This document shows positions 1 through 5,938 of a stretch of 5,938 nucleotides of DNA, one piece after another. The notes under the pieces were generated by a model. It did no database searches, was not told where the DNA came from, and saw only the letters and a list, made by a program, of their open reading frames with translations. Position 1 is the first letter of the stretch. Each line of letters begins with the position of its first letter. The stretch comes from an uncultured Carnobacterium sp. (GTDB taxonomy: Bacteria > Bacillota > Bacilli > Lactobacillales > Aerococcaceae), in the NCBI GenBank assembly GCA_937976325.1, contig CALJSD010000126.1, positions 1 to 5,938 of the forward strand, in the 5' to 3' direction. Made by a program: the position numbers and the translations under genes.

Positions 1-2374
1 CAAGTGCGCCACGGCCTGTTTGAGACACGTCTTCGGCATGGAATCGAATGATAACCCCTTTATTCGTCATGATGAGTAAGTCTTCGTCTCCCGTTACAGT
101 ACGTAGGCAGACAAGTGGTCCATTTTTCTCCGTAATACGAAGTGTACGAACCCCTTTAACGCCACGGCCTTTCAATGCGTATTCGCTCGCAGCAGTACGT
201 TTTCCGTACCCTTTCTCGCTGACCACTAATACTTCACGGTCTGGCGTTAAAATATCCATTCCGATAACATAGTCGCCCTCACGTAGAGAAACCCCACGAA
301 CACCTGAAGCGGTACGACCCATCGCACGAACTTTATCTTCATGGAAGCTTACAGCATTACCGTGATAAGTTCCGAGGATGATGCCATCATTTCCGCTTGT
401 AACTACTACACGGATCAATTCATCATCTTCGCGTAATTGGATGGCACGTAGACCATTTGTACGGATATTCTTGAATTCTGATAGACGAACACGTTTAACC
501 GTTCCACGTAATGTTGTGAAGAACAAGTAACGTTCTGATTCATCTGATTCTGGAACACTGATAATCGCTTGGATTTTCTCAGCTGAATCAATGTTTAATA
601 AGTTGATAACTGGTAATCCTTTTGCAGTACGGCTATATTCAGGAATTTCATACCCTTTTGCTTGGTAAACTTTCCCTGTATTCGTAAAGAAGAGGAGTGA
701 ATCGTGTGTTGAACATGAAATCATGTTTTCCACGTAGTCATCATCATGGACGCTCATTCCTTGAACCCCACGTCCTCCACGGCGTTGTGCCTTGAATTCA
801 GTGTTAGCAAGACGTTTGATATATCCATTCTTCGTTAAAGTAATTACGACATCTTCTTGTTCGATTAAATCTTCATCTTCAAGGCTTAATGCTTCTCCGA
901 CTAATAATTCTGTACGACGAGGATTGTCGAAACGTTGTTGGATTTCAAGAAGCTCTTGTTCGATGATTTCGTAACGAAGTTCTTCGCTCGCTAATACTTT
1001 TTCTAAGTATTGAATTGTAGCTTGTAATTCGTTGTATTCTGCATCGATTTTCTCGCGTTCTAATCCTGTTAAACGAACCATACGCATATCAAGAATCGCT
1101 TGTGCTTGTTTATCGCTTAAGCCGTATTCATTCATGAAGCGTTCTTTAGCGATATCTCCACTTGCTGAACTTCTTAAGATGGCTACAATCGCATCGATAT
1201 GGTCTAAGGCGATTTGCAACCCTTCTAAAATATGAGCGCGGTCTTCTGCTTTCTTCTTATCGAATAAGCTACGACGACGAACGACTTCTTCTTGGTGATC
1301 TAAGTAGTGGCGTAAAATTTCTTTTAAGCTCAATACTTTTGGCTCTTGATTTACAATCGCAAGCATGTTGAATCCGAAGTTTGATTGTAATGGTGTTAAT
1401 TTGTATAAATTATTTAATACAACAGATGCTGAAACATCACGACGTACTTCAATCACGACACGCATACCGACACGGTCAGATTCATCGTTTAAGTAAGTAA
1501 TTCCTTCGATTTTCTTCTCGTGGTGTAATTGTGCGATACGTTCTACTAAACGCGCTTTATTTACCATATATGGTAATTCAGTGATGATGATGCGTTCTTT
1601 TCCGTTTTTCAATTCTTCGATTTGTACGCGTCCACGAACCGTAATCGATCCGCGTCCTGTTTCATACGCACGACGAATTCCAGATTTTCCTAAGACAAGT
1701 CCTCCAGTTGGGAAGTCAGGTCCAGGGAGAGCTTCCATCAATTCAGTAGTTGTGACATCAGGATTCTTCATTAATAAGTGAAGAGCAGAGATGACTTCCG
1801 CCAAGTTATGTGGTGGAATATTTGTCGCCATCCCTACGGCAATCCCTGTTGCACCGTTTACTAATAAGTTTGGAATACGTGCTGGTAATACTTCCGGTTC
1901 ACGTTCTGTTGAATCGTAGTTATCACGGAAATTAATCGTATCTTTGTTAATATCGCGAAGCATTTCAAGAGCAATTTTACTCATACGAGCCTCTGTATAA
2001 CGCATCGCAGCGGCGCCGTCTCCATCGACAGAACCAAAGTTACCGTGTCCATCGATTAATGGGTAACGGTATGAGAAATCTTGTGCCATACGAACCATGG
2101 CATCGTAAATTGCAGAGTCACCGTGTGGGTGATATTTACCCATTACGTCCCCGACAATACGCGCAGATTTTTTATGCGGTTTGTCCGGTGTCACTCCAAG
2201 TTCACTCATTCCATATAAAATACGACGGTGTACTGGTTTTAATCCATCGCGTACATCTGGTAGGGCACGCGATACAATAACACTCATCGAATACTCTAGA
2301 AATGATTTACGCATGGTATGCACTAAATCAGTTGATTCAAAAGTTTCTTCAAAGTGTTTCACTTCTTCAGACAT
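1..2374 (-). CDS. gyrA: DNA gyrase subunit A, 3' end cut off by the window edge
   Basis: This is the DNA breakage, reunion and wrapping subunit of DNA gyrase (A2B2), a cytoplasmic enzyme that adds negative supercoils using ATP hydrolysed by GyrB. Reading from the ATG at 2374 gives 791 complete codons with no stop before the edge. Gram-positive GyrA is usually about 820-835 residues, so only the tail is missing. The start is set by MSEE at the N-terminus and an AAAAGGAG ribosome site 7 nt upstream. Visible landmarks are the winged-helix region with SRALPDVRDGLKPVHRR (about 35-51), the HPHGDSAIYD quinolone region (82-91), and catalytic Tyr126 in AMRYTEAR (E. coli Tyr122). The tower and coiled-coil domain carries QAQAILDMR. 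The GyrA-box QRRGGRG is at 530-536 and opens the C-terminal beta-pinwheel, which continues to the edge with repeated blade motifs. The frame is intact and identification is certain at family level; the GyrA-box and adjacent gyrB argue against ParC. Confidence 0.98.
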   Translation of the reverse strand, partial: MSEEVKHFEETFESTDLVHTMRKSFLEYSMSVIVSRALPDVRDGLKPVHRRILYGMSELGVTPDKPHKKSARIVGDVMGKYHPHGDSAIYDAMVRMAQDFSYRYPLIDGHGNFGSVDGDGAAAMRYTEARMSKIALEMLRDINKDTINFRDNYDSTEREPEVLPARIPNLLVNGATGIAVGMATNIPPHNLAEVISALHLLMKNPDVTTTELMEALPGPDFPTGGLVLGKSGIRRAYETGRGSITVRGRVQIEELKNGKERIIITELPYMVNKARLVERIAQLHHEKKIEGITYLNDESDRVGMRVVIEVRRDVSASVVLNNLYKLTPLQSNFGFNMLAIVNQEPKVLSLKEILRHYLDHQEEVVRRRSLFDKKKAEDRAHILEGLQIALDHIDAIVAILRSSASGDIAKERFMNEYGLSDKQAQAILDMRMVRLTGLEREKIDAEYNELQATIQYLEKVLASEELRYEIIEQELLEIQQRFDNPRRTELLVGEALSLEDEDLIEQEDVVITLTKNGYIKRLANTEFKAQRRGGRGVQGMSVHDDDYVENMISCSTHDSLLFFTNTGKVYQAKGYEIPEYSRTAKGLPVINLLNIDSAEKIQAIISVPESDESERYLFFTTLRGTVKRVRLSEFKNIRTNGLRAIQLREDDELIRVVVTSGNDGIILGTYHGNAVSFHEDKVRAMGRTASGVRGVSLREGDYVIGMDILTPDREVLVVSEKGYGKRTAASEYALKGRGVKGVRTLRITEKNGPLVCLRTVTGDEDLLIMTNKGVIIRFHAEDVSQTGRGAL

Positions 2375-2381
2375 AATTCGT

Positions 2382-2389
2382 CTCCTTTT
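2382..2389 (-). promoter_or_regulatory. Ribosome binding site of gyrA
   Basis: AAAAGGAG lies 7 nt before the gyrA ATG, in the 45-nt gap after the gyrB stop. It is a near-ideal Shine-Dalgarno sequence and fixes the gyrA start. It contrasts with the weak site before gyrB. The rest of the gap is purine-rich and shows no hairpin or promoter. Confidence 0.85.
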
Positions 2390-2419
2390 CTATTCTTCTC
2401 TTCAAATTCGTTTACTAGA

Positions 2420-4357
2420 TTAGATATCTAAATCTTCCATATTGACATATTTCGCATTGCTTTCGATGAATTCACGACGTGGTTCTACACGGTCACCCAT
2501 CAAGATATCTAAAATTTGATCCGCTTCTGCAGCATCTTCCACAGATACTTGTAACATTGAACGGTTTTCAGGGTTCATGGTTGTTTCCCATAATTGTTCC
2601 GCATCCATTTCCCCAAGACCTTTGTATCGTGATAATTGTGGTTTTGGATGTGCTGGTAATTCTTTTAGTTTTTCCTCAAGCTCTTTATCATTTTGAATAT
2701 AGTATTCGTTTTTACCTTGTTTCAACTTGTAAAGAGGTGGTTGCGCGATATAAATATATCCAGCTTCCACTGCAGGGCGCATATAACGATAGAAAAGAGT
2801 AATGAGCAATGTACGAATGTGACTTCCATCGACATCGGCATCGGTCATGATGACTAATTTTTGGTAACGAGCTTTCGATAAATCAAAATCTCCACCAAAA
2901 CCAGTTCCCATCGCTGTAAAGAGCGAACGAATTTCTTCGTTGGCTAAAATTTTATCGAGTGTTGCTTTTTCAACGTTCAAGATTTTCCCACGGATTGGTA
3001 AAATCGCTTGGAAATGACGTGAACGTCCTTGTTTTGCTGAACCACCCGCAGAGTCCCCTTCGACGATGAATAATTCAGAAATCGTTGGGTCATTGCTTGA
3101 GCAGTCTGCTAATTTACCTGGTAAGTTTGAAATTTCTAAACCAGATTTCTTACGAGTCACTTCACGCGCACGTTTTGCAGCAAGACGTGCTTTCGAAGCT
3201 AAAATCCCTTTTTCAACAATCTTACGTGCGACTTGAGGATTTTCCATTAAGAATTTATCGAAGTGTGTTGAGAACAGACGGTCTGTAATCGTACGAGCTT
3301 CAGAGTTTCCTAATTTCGTTTTTGTTTGTCCTTCAAACTGTGGATCAGGGTGTTTGATAGAAACAACGGCTGTTAACCCTTCACGGACATCTTCACCGCT
3401 TAGTTTTTCTTCGTTTTCTTTCATCAATTTTTGACGACGTGCGTAATCGTTAATCACACGTGTTAAGGCCGTCTTCATCCCTGATTCATGAGTACCACCT
3501 TCATAAGTGTGGATATTATTTGTAAAGCTGAGAAGGTTAGTATGGTATCCAGAAGTGTATTGCATTGCCACTTCTACTTGAATGCCATCTTGTTCTCCTT
3601 CTACATAAATTGGTTCTTCGAATAACACTTGTTTTGATTTATTTAAGTGTTCGACATAGCTCTTAATCCCGCCTTCGTAGCAGAAAGATTTTCTCACTGG
3701 CTCTTCTTCGCGGAAATCTGTGATTGTTAATTTTAATCCTTTATTCAAGAACGCTAATTCACGCACACGGTTGGCTAATTTATCAAATTCAAAGACTGTT
3801 GTTTCTTGGAAAATTTCAGGGTCTGGTACAAAGTAGACGCTCGTACCATGTTTATCAGTTTTCCCAATGATTTTTAGGTCTTCTAAAACGGCACCGCGTT
3901 TATAAGATTGCTCATAAATGTTGCCATCTTTGAATACTTGAACTGTTAAGTCTGTTGAAAGAGCATTAACAACAGAAGCCCCAACCCCGTGAAGACCCCC
4001 AGAAACTTTATAGCCTCCGCCGCCGAATTTACCGCCGGCGTGAAGCACTGTAAATACAGTTTCTACGGCAGGACGACCTGTTTTTTCTTGAATATCGACC
4101 GGAATCCCACGTCCATCATCGGTTACGCGAATGTGGTTTTCTTTTGTAATTTCGATTTCGATATGTGTCGCAAACCCAGCCAACGCTTCGTCGATTGAGT
4201 TATCCACGATTTCCCAAACAAGGTGGTGCAACCCGGCACTACTTGTTGAACCAATATACATCCCAGGACGTTTACGAACAGCTTCGAGTCCTTCTAATAC
4301 TTGAATCTGACTGGCATCATATTGCGCAGCTAATTCAGCTTTGTTTTCTTCTGTCAT
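2420..4357 (-). CDS. gyrB: DNA gyrase subunit B
   Basis: This is the ATPase subunit of DNA gyrase; its ATP-driven dimerisation captures the transported DNA segment, and its TOPRIM domain helps GyrA cleave. The protein is 645 residues, typical for Gram-positive GyrB. The GHKL ATPase domain (about 1-225) has EIVDNSIDEA with base Glu49 and Mg-binding Asn53, Asp80 in DDGRGIP, and the lid GGGGYKVSGGLHGVG (112-126). The transducer domain (about 226-400) has Lys346 in QTKTKLG, matching E. coli Lys337. The TOPRIM domain has Glu434 in EGDSAGG, PIRGK (454-458) and Asp506/508/510 in DADVDG. The tail has RYKGLGEMD (577-585) and GDRVEPRREFIE. The ATG lies 3 nt after the recF TAG. Only weak ribosome sites are visible inside the recF end: GTGAG 9 nt away and GGAG 15 nt away, so translation is probably coupled to recF. 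ParE is an alternative, but adjacency to recF and gyrA makes GyrB nearly certain. Confidence 0.98.
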   Translation of the reverse strand: MTEENKAELAAQYDASQIQVLEGLEAVRKRPGMYIGSTSSAGLHHLVWEIVDNSIDEALAGFATHIEIEITKENHIRVTDDGRGIPVDIQEKTGRPAVETVFTVLHAGGKFGGGGYKVSGGLHGVGASVVNALSTDLTVQVFKDGNIYEQSYKRGAVLEDLKIIGKTDKHGTSVYFVPDPEIFQETTVFEFDKLANRVRELAFLNKGLKLTITDFREEEPVRKSFCYEGGIKSYVEHLNKSKQVLFEEPIYVEGEQDGIQVEVAMQYTSGYHTNLLSFTNNIHTYEGGTHESGMKTALTRVINDYARRQKLMKENEEKLSGEDVREGLTAVVSIKHPDPQFEGQTKTKLGNSEARTITDRLFSTHFDKFLMENPQVARKIVEKGILASKARLAAKRAREVTRKKSGLEISNLPGKLADCSSNDPTISELFIVEGDSAGGSAKQGRSRHFQAILPIRGKILNVEKATLDKILANEEIRSLFTAMGTGFGGDFDLSKARYQKLVIMTDADVDGSHIRTLLITLFYRYMRPAVEAGYIYIAQPPLYKLKQGKNEYYIQNDKELEEKLKELPAHPKPQLSRYKGLGEMDAEQLWETTMNPENRSMLQVSVEDAAEADQILDILMGDRVEPRREFIESNAKYVNMEDLDI

Positions 4358-4360
4358 ATG

Positions 4361-5488
4361 CTAATTCTCACTCTCCGTTTTTAAAATAGTTCCTTTTTCA
4401 ATCGGTATTACGACTGGTTCATTAATAAATTGTTGCTTAATCCCATCCAGGCTCGTTGTCGTAATAAAGGTTTGCACCTTATTTTCAATGGCCTTAATCA
4501 GATGGGTTTGTCTGTCATCATCGAGTTCGGAAAGTACGTCATCTAATAGTAGAAGAGGATACTCGCCTGTCGATAATTTCATCAATTCGATTTCCGCAAG
4601 CTTCAAACTCAGAACGGTCGAACGTTGCTGTCCTTGCGAACCGTACGTTTGAACCGGAACCTCATTCAAATAAAAAATCAAATCGTCACGGTGCGGTCCA
4701 ATCAGCGTTGTGGCTTGATCCGCCTCACGAGTTTGATTCTTCTTGAATTGATTCATATAAATTTCTTTCATTTGCGAAGGTGTTAAACCATCCTCCAACG
4801 GAATCGTTGCTTGATACGACACCGAGAATTTCTCACGACCAAGCGATAACTGGTCATGAATCGGAATGGCTAAAGCCTCCAATTGCTTCATAAAATCGAG
4901 ACGATGAAAGACGATTTTACTAGCTAACTCGCTTAACATCTCGCTTAAAACATCTAAGTATTCGTCCGGCTGCTTTTTCTTAATCGCTAGCTGCTTCAAA
5001 TACGTATTGCGTTGTTTTAAGACGCGATTATATTCCACTAAATCATAGAGGTAGAGGGAACTCATTTGTCCAAGTTCCATATCCACGAATTTACGTCTGT
5101 TTTGCGGAGACCCTTTAACAAGCGTGAGGTTCTCTGGGGCAAAGAGGATGACATTCAAGTTTCCAAGGTAGGAACTGAGTCGTTTTTGCTCCAAATAATT
5201 CACTTTCGCGATTTTTCCTTTTTTAGAAAATTGCAATTCTAAATTCGTCTTTGTCGCTGTTTTTTCAACGGTCCCTTTAATCGTCGCAAACTCTTTATTC
5301 CATCCAATCAGTTCTTTGTCGTTTGTCGTGCGGTGGCTCTTTGTCATCGCCAAGGCATAAATCGACTCCATCAGGTTGGTTTTCCCTTGTGCATTTTCAC
5401 CAATAAAAACATGCACACCGTCTGTAAACTCTAATTGGACAGATTCATAATTACGAAAGTTTTGTAATTGTAAATTAGTCAGCTTCAT
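4361..5488 (-). CDS. recF: DNA replication/repair protein RecF
   Basis: RecF is an SMC/ABC-like ATPase that binds gapped DNA and, with RecO and RecR, loads RecA for gap repair and restart of stalled forks. The product is 375 residues, the usual length. Visible motifs in order are the N-terminal LQLQNFRNY (6-14), Walker A GENAQGKT with Lys36 and Thr37 (30-37), and FAPENLTLVKGSPQNRRKFVD (about 116-136, a RecF hallmark). These are followed by IGPHRDD (263-269), the ABC signature GSQGQQRS (283-290), Walker B LLLLDDVLSELD with Asp316 and Asp317 (312-323), and the D-loop SELD. The central part (about 150-250) is the charged helical arm. The ATG overlaps the yaaA stop as ATGA, and no good Shine-Dalgarno precedes it, so translation probably relies on coupling to yaaA. 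Codon choice is more mixed than in the gyrase genes, which suggests lower expression. Confidence 0.98.
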   Translation of the reverse strand: MKLTNLQLQNFRNYESVQLEFTDGVHVFIGENAQGKTNLMESIYALAMTKSHRTTNDKELIGWNKEFATIKGTVEKTATKTNLELQFSKKGKIAKVNYLEQKRLSSYLGNLNVILFAPENLTLVKGSPQNRRKFVDMELGQMSSLYLYDLVEYNRVLKQRNTYLKQLAIKKKQPDEYLDVLSEMLSELASKIVFHRLDFMKQLEALAIPIHDQLSLGREKFSVSYQATIPLEDGLTPSQMKEIYMNQFKKNQTREADQATTLIGPHRDDLIFYLNEVPVQTYGSQGQQRSTVLSLKLAEIELMKLSTGEYPLLLLDDVLSELDDDRQTHLIKAIENKVQTFITTTSLDGIKQQFINEPVVIPIEKGTILKTESEN

Positions 5489-5739
5489 GCGTCATGTGTG
5501 TTCAAATCATTTTCATCCGATTTCATTTCTTTCACAATAAAAATACCTTCATCAGGTATTTCGACACGTGTATTCGGATATAATTTTCTACCACGTCGAT
5601 TTTCTAACTCTCCATCTACAAAAACTGTATATTCTTGCAGGTACCATTTTGCTTGTCCGCCAGTTGTAATGACGTCAATATGTTTTAAAAATTGCCCTAA
5701 TGTAATGTACTCATCAGAGATCGATACGATAGTTGTCAT
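5485..5739 (-). CDS. yaaA: S4-domain RNA-binding protein YaaA
   Basis: This is a small protein of 84 residues of the S4-like YaaA family, found between dnaN and recF in many Firmicutes. It is called yaaA or rlbA in Bacillus subtilis and is unrelated to E. coli YaaA. The S4-type core spans about residues 12-65: ITLGQFLKH, the glycine turn TTGGQAKWYL (25-34), then VFVDGELENRRGRKLYP (39-55) with the basic RRGRK patch expected to contact RNA. The tail after about residue 70 is acidic and polar and looks disordered. The start is supported by AAAAGAGG 6 nt upstream. The gene is the first of the apparent operon and overlaps recF by 4 nt. An RNA or ribosome-related role is known for the family only in outline; RNA binding here is inferred from the fold signature. 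The family call is firm and the cellular role is uncertain. Confidence 0.94.
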   Translation of the reverse strand: MTTIVSISDEYITLGQFLKHIDVITTGGQAKWYLQEYTVFVDGELENRRGRKLYPNTRVEIPDEGIFIVKEMKSDENDLNTHDA

Positions 5740-5745
5740 GAACTT

Positions 5746-5753
5746 CCTCTTTT
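5746..5753 (-). promoter_or_regulatory. Ribosome binding site of yaaA
   Basis: AAAAGAGG lies 6 nt before the yaaA ATG. It is a good Shine-Dalgarno match with standard spacing and decides the start. It sits directly beside the 3' arm of an inverted repeat in the leader, so that hairpin could influence ribosome access. Confidence 0.8.
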
Positions 5754-5754
5754 C

Positions 5755-5781
5755 TAATGGATATTGGTGAGAACTCCATTA
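5755..5781 (-). repeat. Inverted repeat in the yaaA leader
   Basis: TAATGG and CCATTA form 6 perfect base pairs around a 15-nt loop in the leader RNA. On the RNA the stem can be extended outward by a T·G wobble and one more T-A pair. Its 3' side ends next to the yaaA ribosome site. There is no U-run, so it is not a terminator. The stem is short and AT-rich with a long loop, so its stability is doubtful and it may be chance. Confidence 0.35.
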
Positions 5782-5826
5782 AACTCATGCATGCTCACAT
5801 ATTTTTAAGTAGAATAACTCTACAAT

Positions 5827-5855
5827 ATTATACAATTTTTACACGCTTTTCGCAA
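5827..5855 (-). promoter_or_regulatory. Sigma-A-type promoter of yaaA-recF-gyrB-gyrA
   Basis: On the minus strand a perfect -10 hexamer TATAAT (5832-5827) lies 17 nt after a -35-like TTGCGA (5855-5850, 4 of 6 consensus bases). Very AT-rich DNA lies upstream. Transcription would start near 5820, leaving a leader of about 80 nt before yaaA. No comparable promoter is seen in the tight gene junctions downstream, so this is the likely main promoter of the unit. Read-through from dnaN to the right cannot be judged. Confidence 0.75.
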
Positions 5856-5868
5856 AGAAATTGCAAAA
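5847..5868. repeat. Imperfect dyad overlapping the -35 region
   Basis: On the plus strand TTTT-c-GCAA and TTGC-AAAA face each other around AGAAA, giving 8 matching positions with one bulged C. The dyad covers the -35 hexamer of the operon promoter. Its position would suit a repressor or activator site, but no known operator consensus is recognised. Such AT-rich dyads also arise by chance. Confidence 0.3.
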
Positions 5869-5876
5869 TTTAGGGG

Positions 5877-5904
5877 GTTATTTCAATTTTGGGTCAAAAA
5901 TAAC
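5877..5904. repeat. Inverted repeat upstream of the promoter
   Basis: GTTATTT (5877-5883) and AAATAAC (5898-5904) are perfect 7-base inverted arms separated by 14 nt. A smaller overlapping dyad, TTTTG/CAAAA with a 3-nt loop, sits partly inside. The element is about 20 bp upstream of the -35 box. It could be a protein-binding site, part of the end of the upstream transcript, or chance in AT-rich sequence. Confidence 0.35.
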
Positions 5905-5938
5905 AAAAAAGCCTAAAAAAACGAAAAACAAAATTTAA

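Larger units (their letters stand above)
5740..5938. other. AT-rich intergenic region upstream of yaaA
   Basis: This 199-nt stretch to the window edge has no credible gene on either strand. It holds the operon promoter, the yaaA leader and the dyads listed separately. The leader also has an 8-bp palindrome CATGCATG (5786-5793). The rightmost 35 bases are runs of A on the plus strand, that is T-runs on the minus strand, with AGGC followed by six T at about 5914-5905. This could be the 3' arm and U-tract of a terminator for an upstream dnaN, but the matching 5' arm is not in view, so it is not called as one. Confidence 0.7.

Noticed and set aside
1..2374. Possible ParC/ParE identity of the two topoisomerase genes
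   Set aside because: The QRRGGRG GyrA-box, the full pinwheel domain and the recF-gyrB-gyrA order identify gyrase rather than topoisomerase IV.
2479..2802. A 107-codon plus-strand open frame opposite gyrB, and similar shorter plus-strand frames across 48-4389 and 5498-5770
   Set aside because: All lie antisense to strongly conserved genes with verified motifs. They have no family features or convincing ribosome sites and are products of the minus-strand coding pattern.
4200..4208. TTATCCACG, 8 of 9 matches to the DnaA box TTATCCACA
   Set aside because: It encodes part of the invariant GyrB motif IVDNS, so codon constraint explains it. It is isolated, with no cluster of boxes.
4461..4488. Possible internal promoter for gyrB inside recF: TTGAAA, 16 nt, TATTAC on the minus strand
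   Set aside because: The -10 is only 4 of 6 and the region is coding. Such matches are common by chance, so it is not enough to call a promoter.
5828..5836. TTATACAAT, a loose DnaA-box-like sequence near the origin-type cluster
   Set aside because: Only 7 of 9 matches to TTATNCACA, single, and it coincides with the -10 box, which explains the sequence better.
5905..5938. Possible rho-independent terminator of an upstream minus-strand gene (AGGC then a T-run)
   Set aside because: The matching 5' stem arm is not visible before the window edge, so a hairpin cannot be shown.

Overview
The window holds the end of a classic Firmicutes origin-region gene cluster, read entirely on the minus strand. 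In transcription order (right to left) it contains yaaA (S4-domain protein), recF, gyrB and gyrA. gyrA runs off the left edge and lacks its last few dozen codons. The low-to-moderate G+C, AUG starts, gyrB and gyrA lying side by side, and recF abutting gyrB with no remB/yaaB-like gene between them suggest a member of the Lactobacillales. Streptococci, which usually keep gyrA and gyrB apart, fit less well. Protein wording resembles the Enterococcaceae/Carnobacteriaceae, but this is an impression from memory and no genus can be assigned.

Layout: positions 5740-5938 are an AT-rich non-coding stretch with one convincing sigma-A-type promoter (-10 TATAAT, -35 TTGCGA, 17-base spacer) firing leftward. 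It would give a leader of about 80 nt before yaaA. dnaN, the usual upstream neighbour, is not in the window. yaaA overlaps recF by ATGA, recF ends 3 nt before the gyrB start, and gyrB is separated from gyrA by 45 nt carrying a strong Shine-Dalgarno sequence. No terminator is visible between the genes, so yaaA-recF-gyrB-gyrA probably forms one transcription unit.

Function: RecF loads RecA at gaps and stalled forks. GyrB (ATPase and TOPRIM) and GyrA (DNA cleavage and wrapping) form the A2B2 gyrase that introduces negative supercoils. YaaA is a small predicted RNA-binding protein of the S4 type. All catalytic residues that can be checked are intact.

This is a housekeeping region. I found no evidence of a novel system, mobile element, CRISPR array, tRNA or rRNA. 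The points worth a second look are modest: the leader before yaaA (competing hairpins and a 12-codon mini-ORF), two inverted repeats near the promoter, natural residue choices at drug-contact positions in gyrase, and a one-residue deviation in a GyrB motif.
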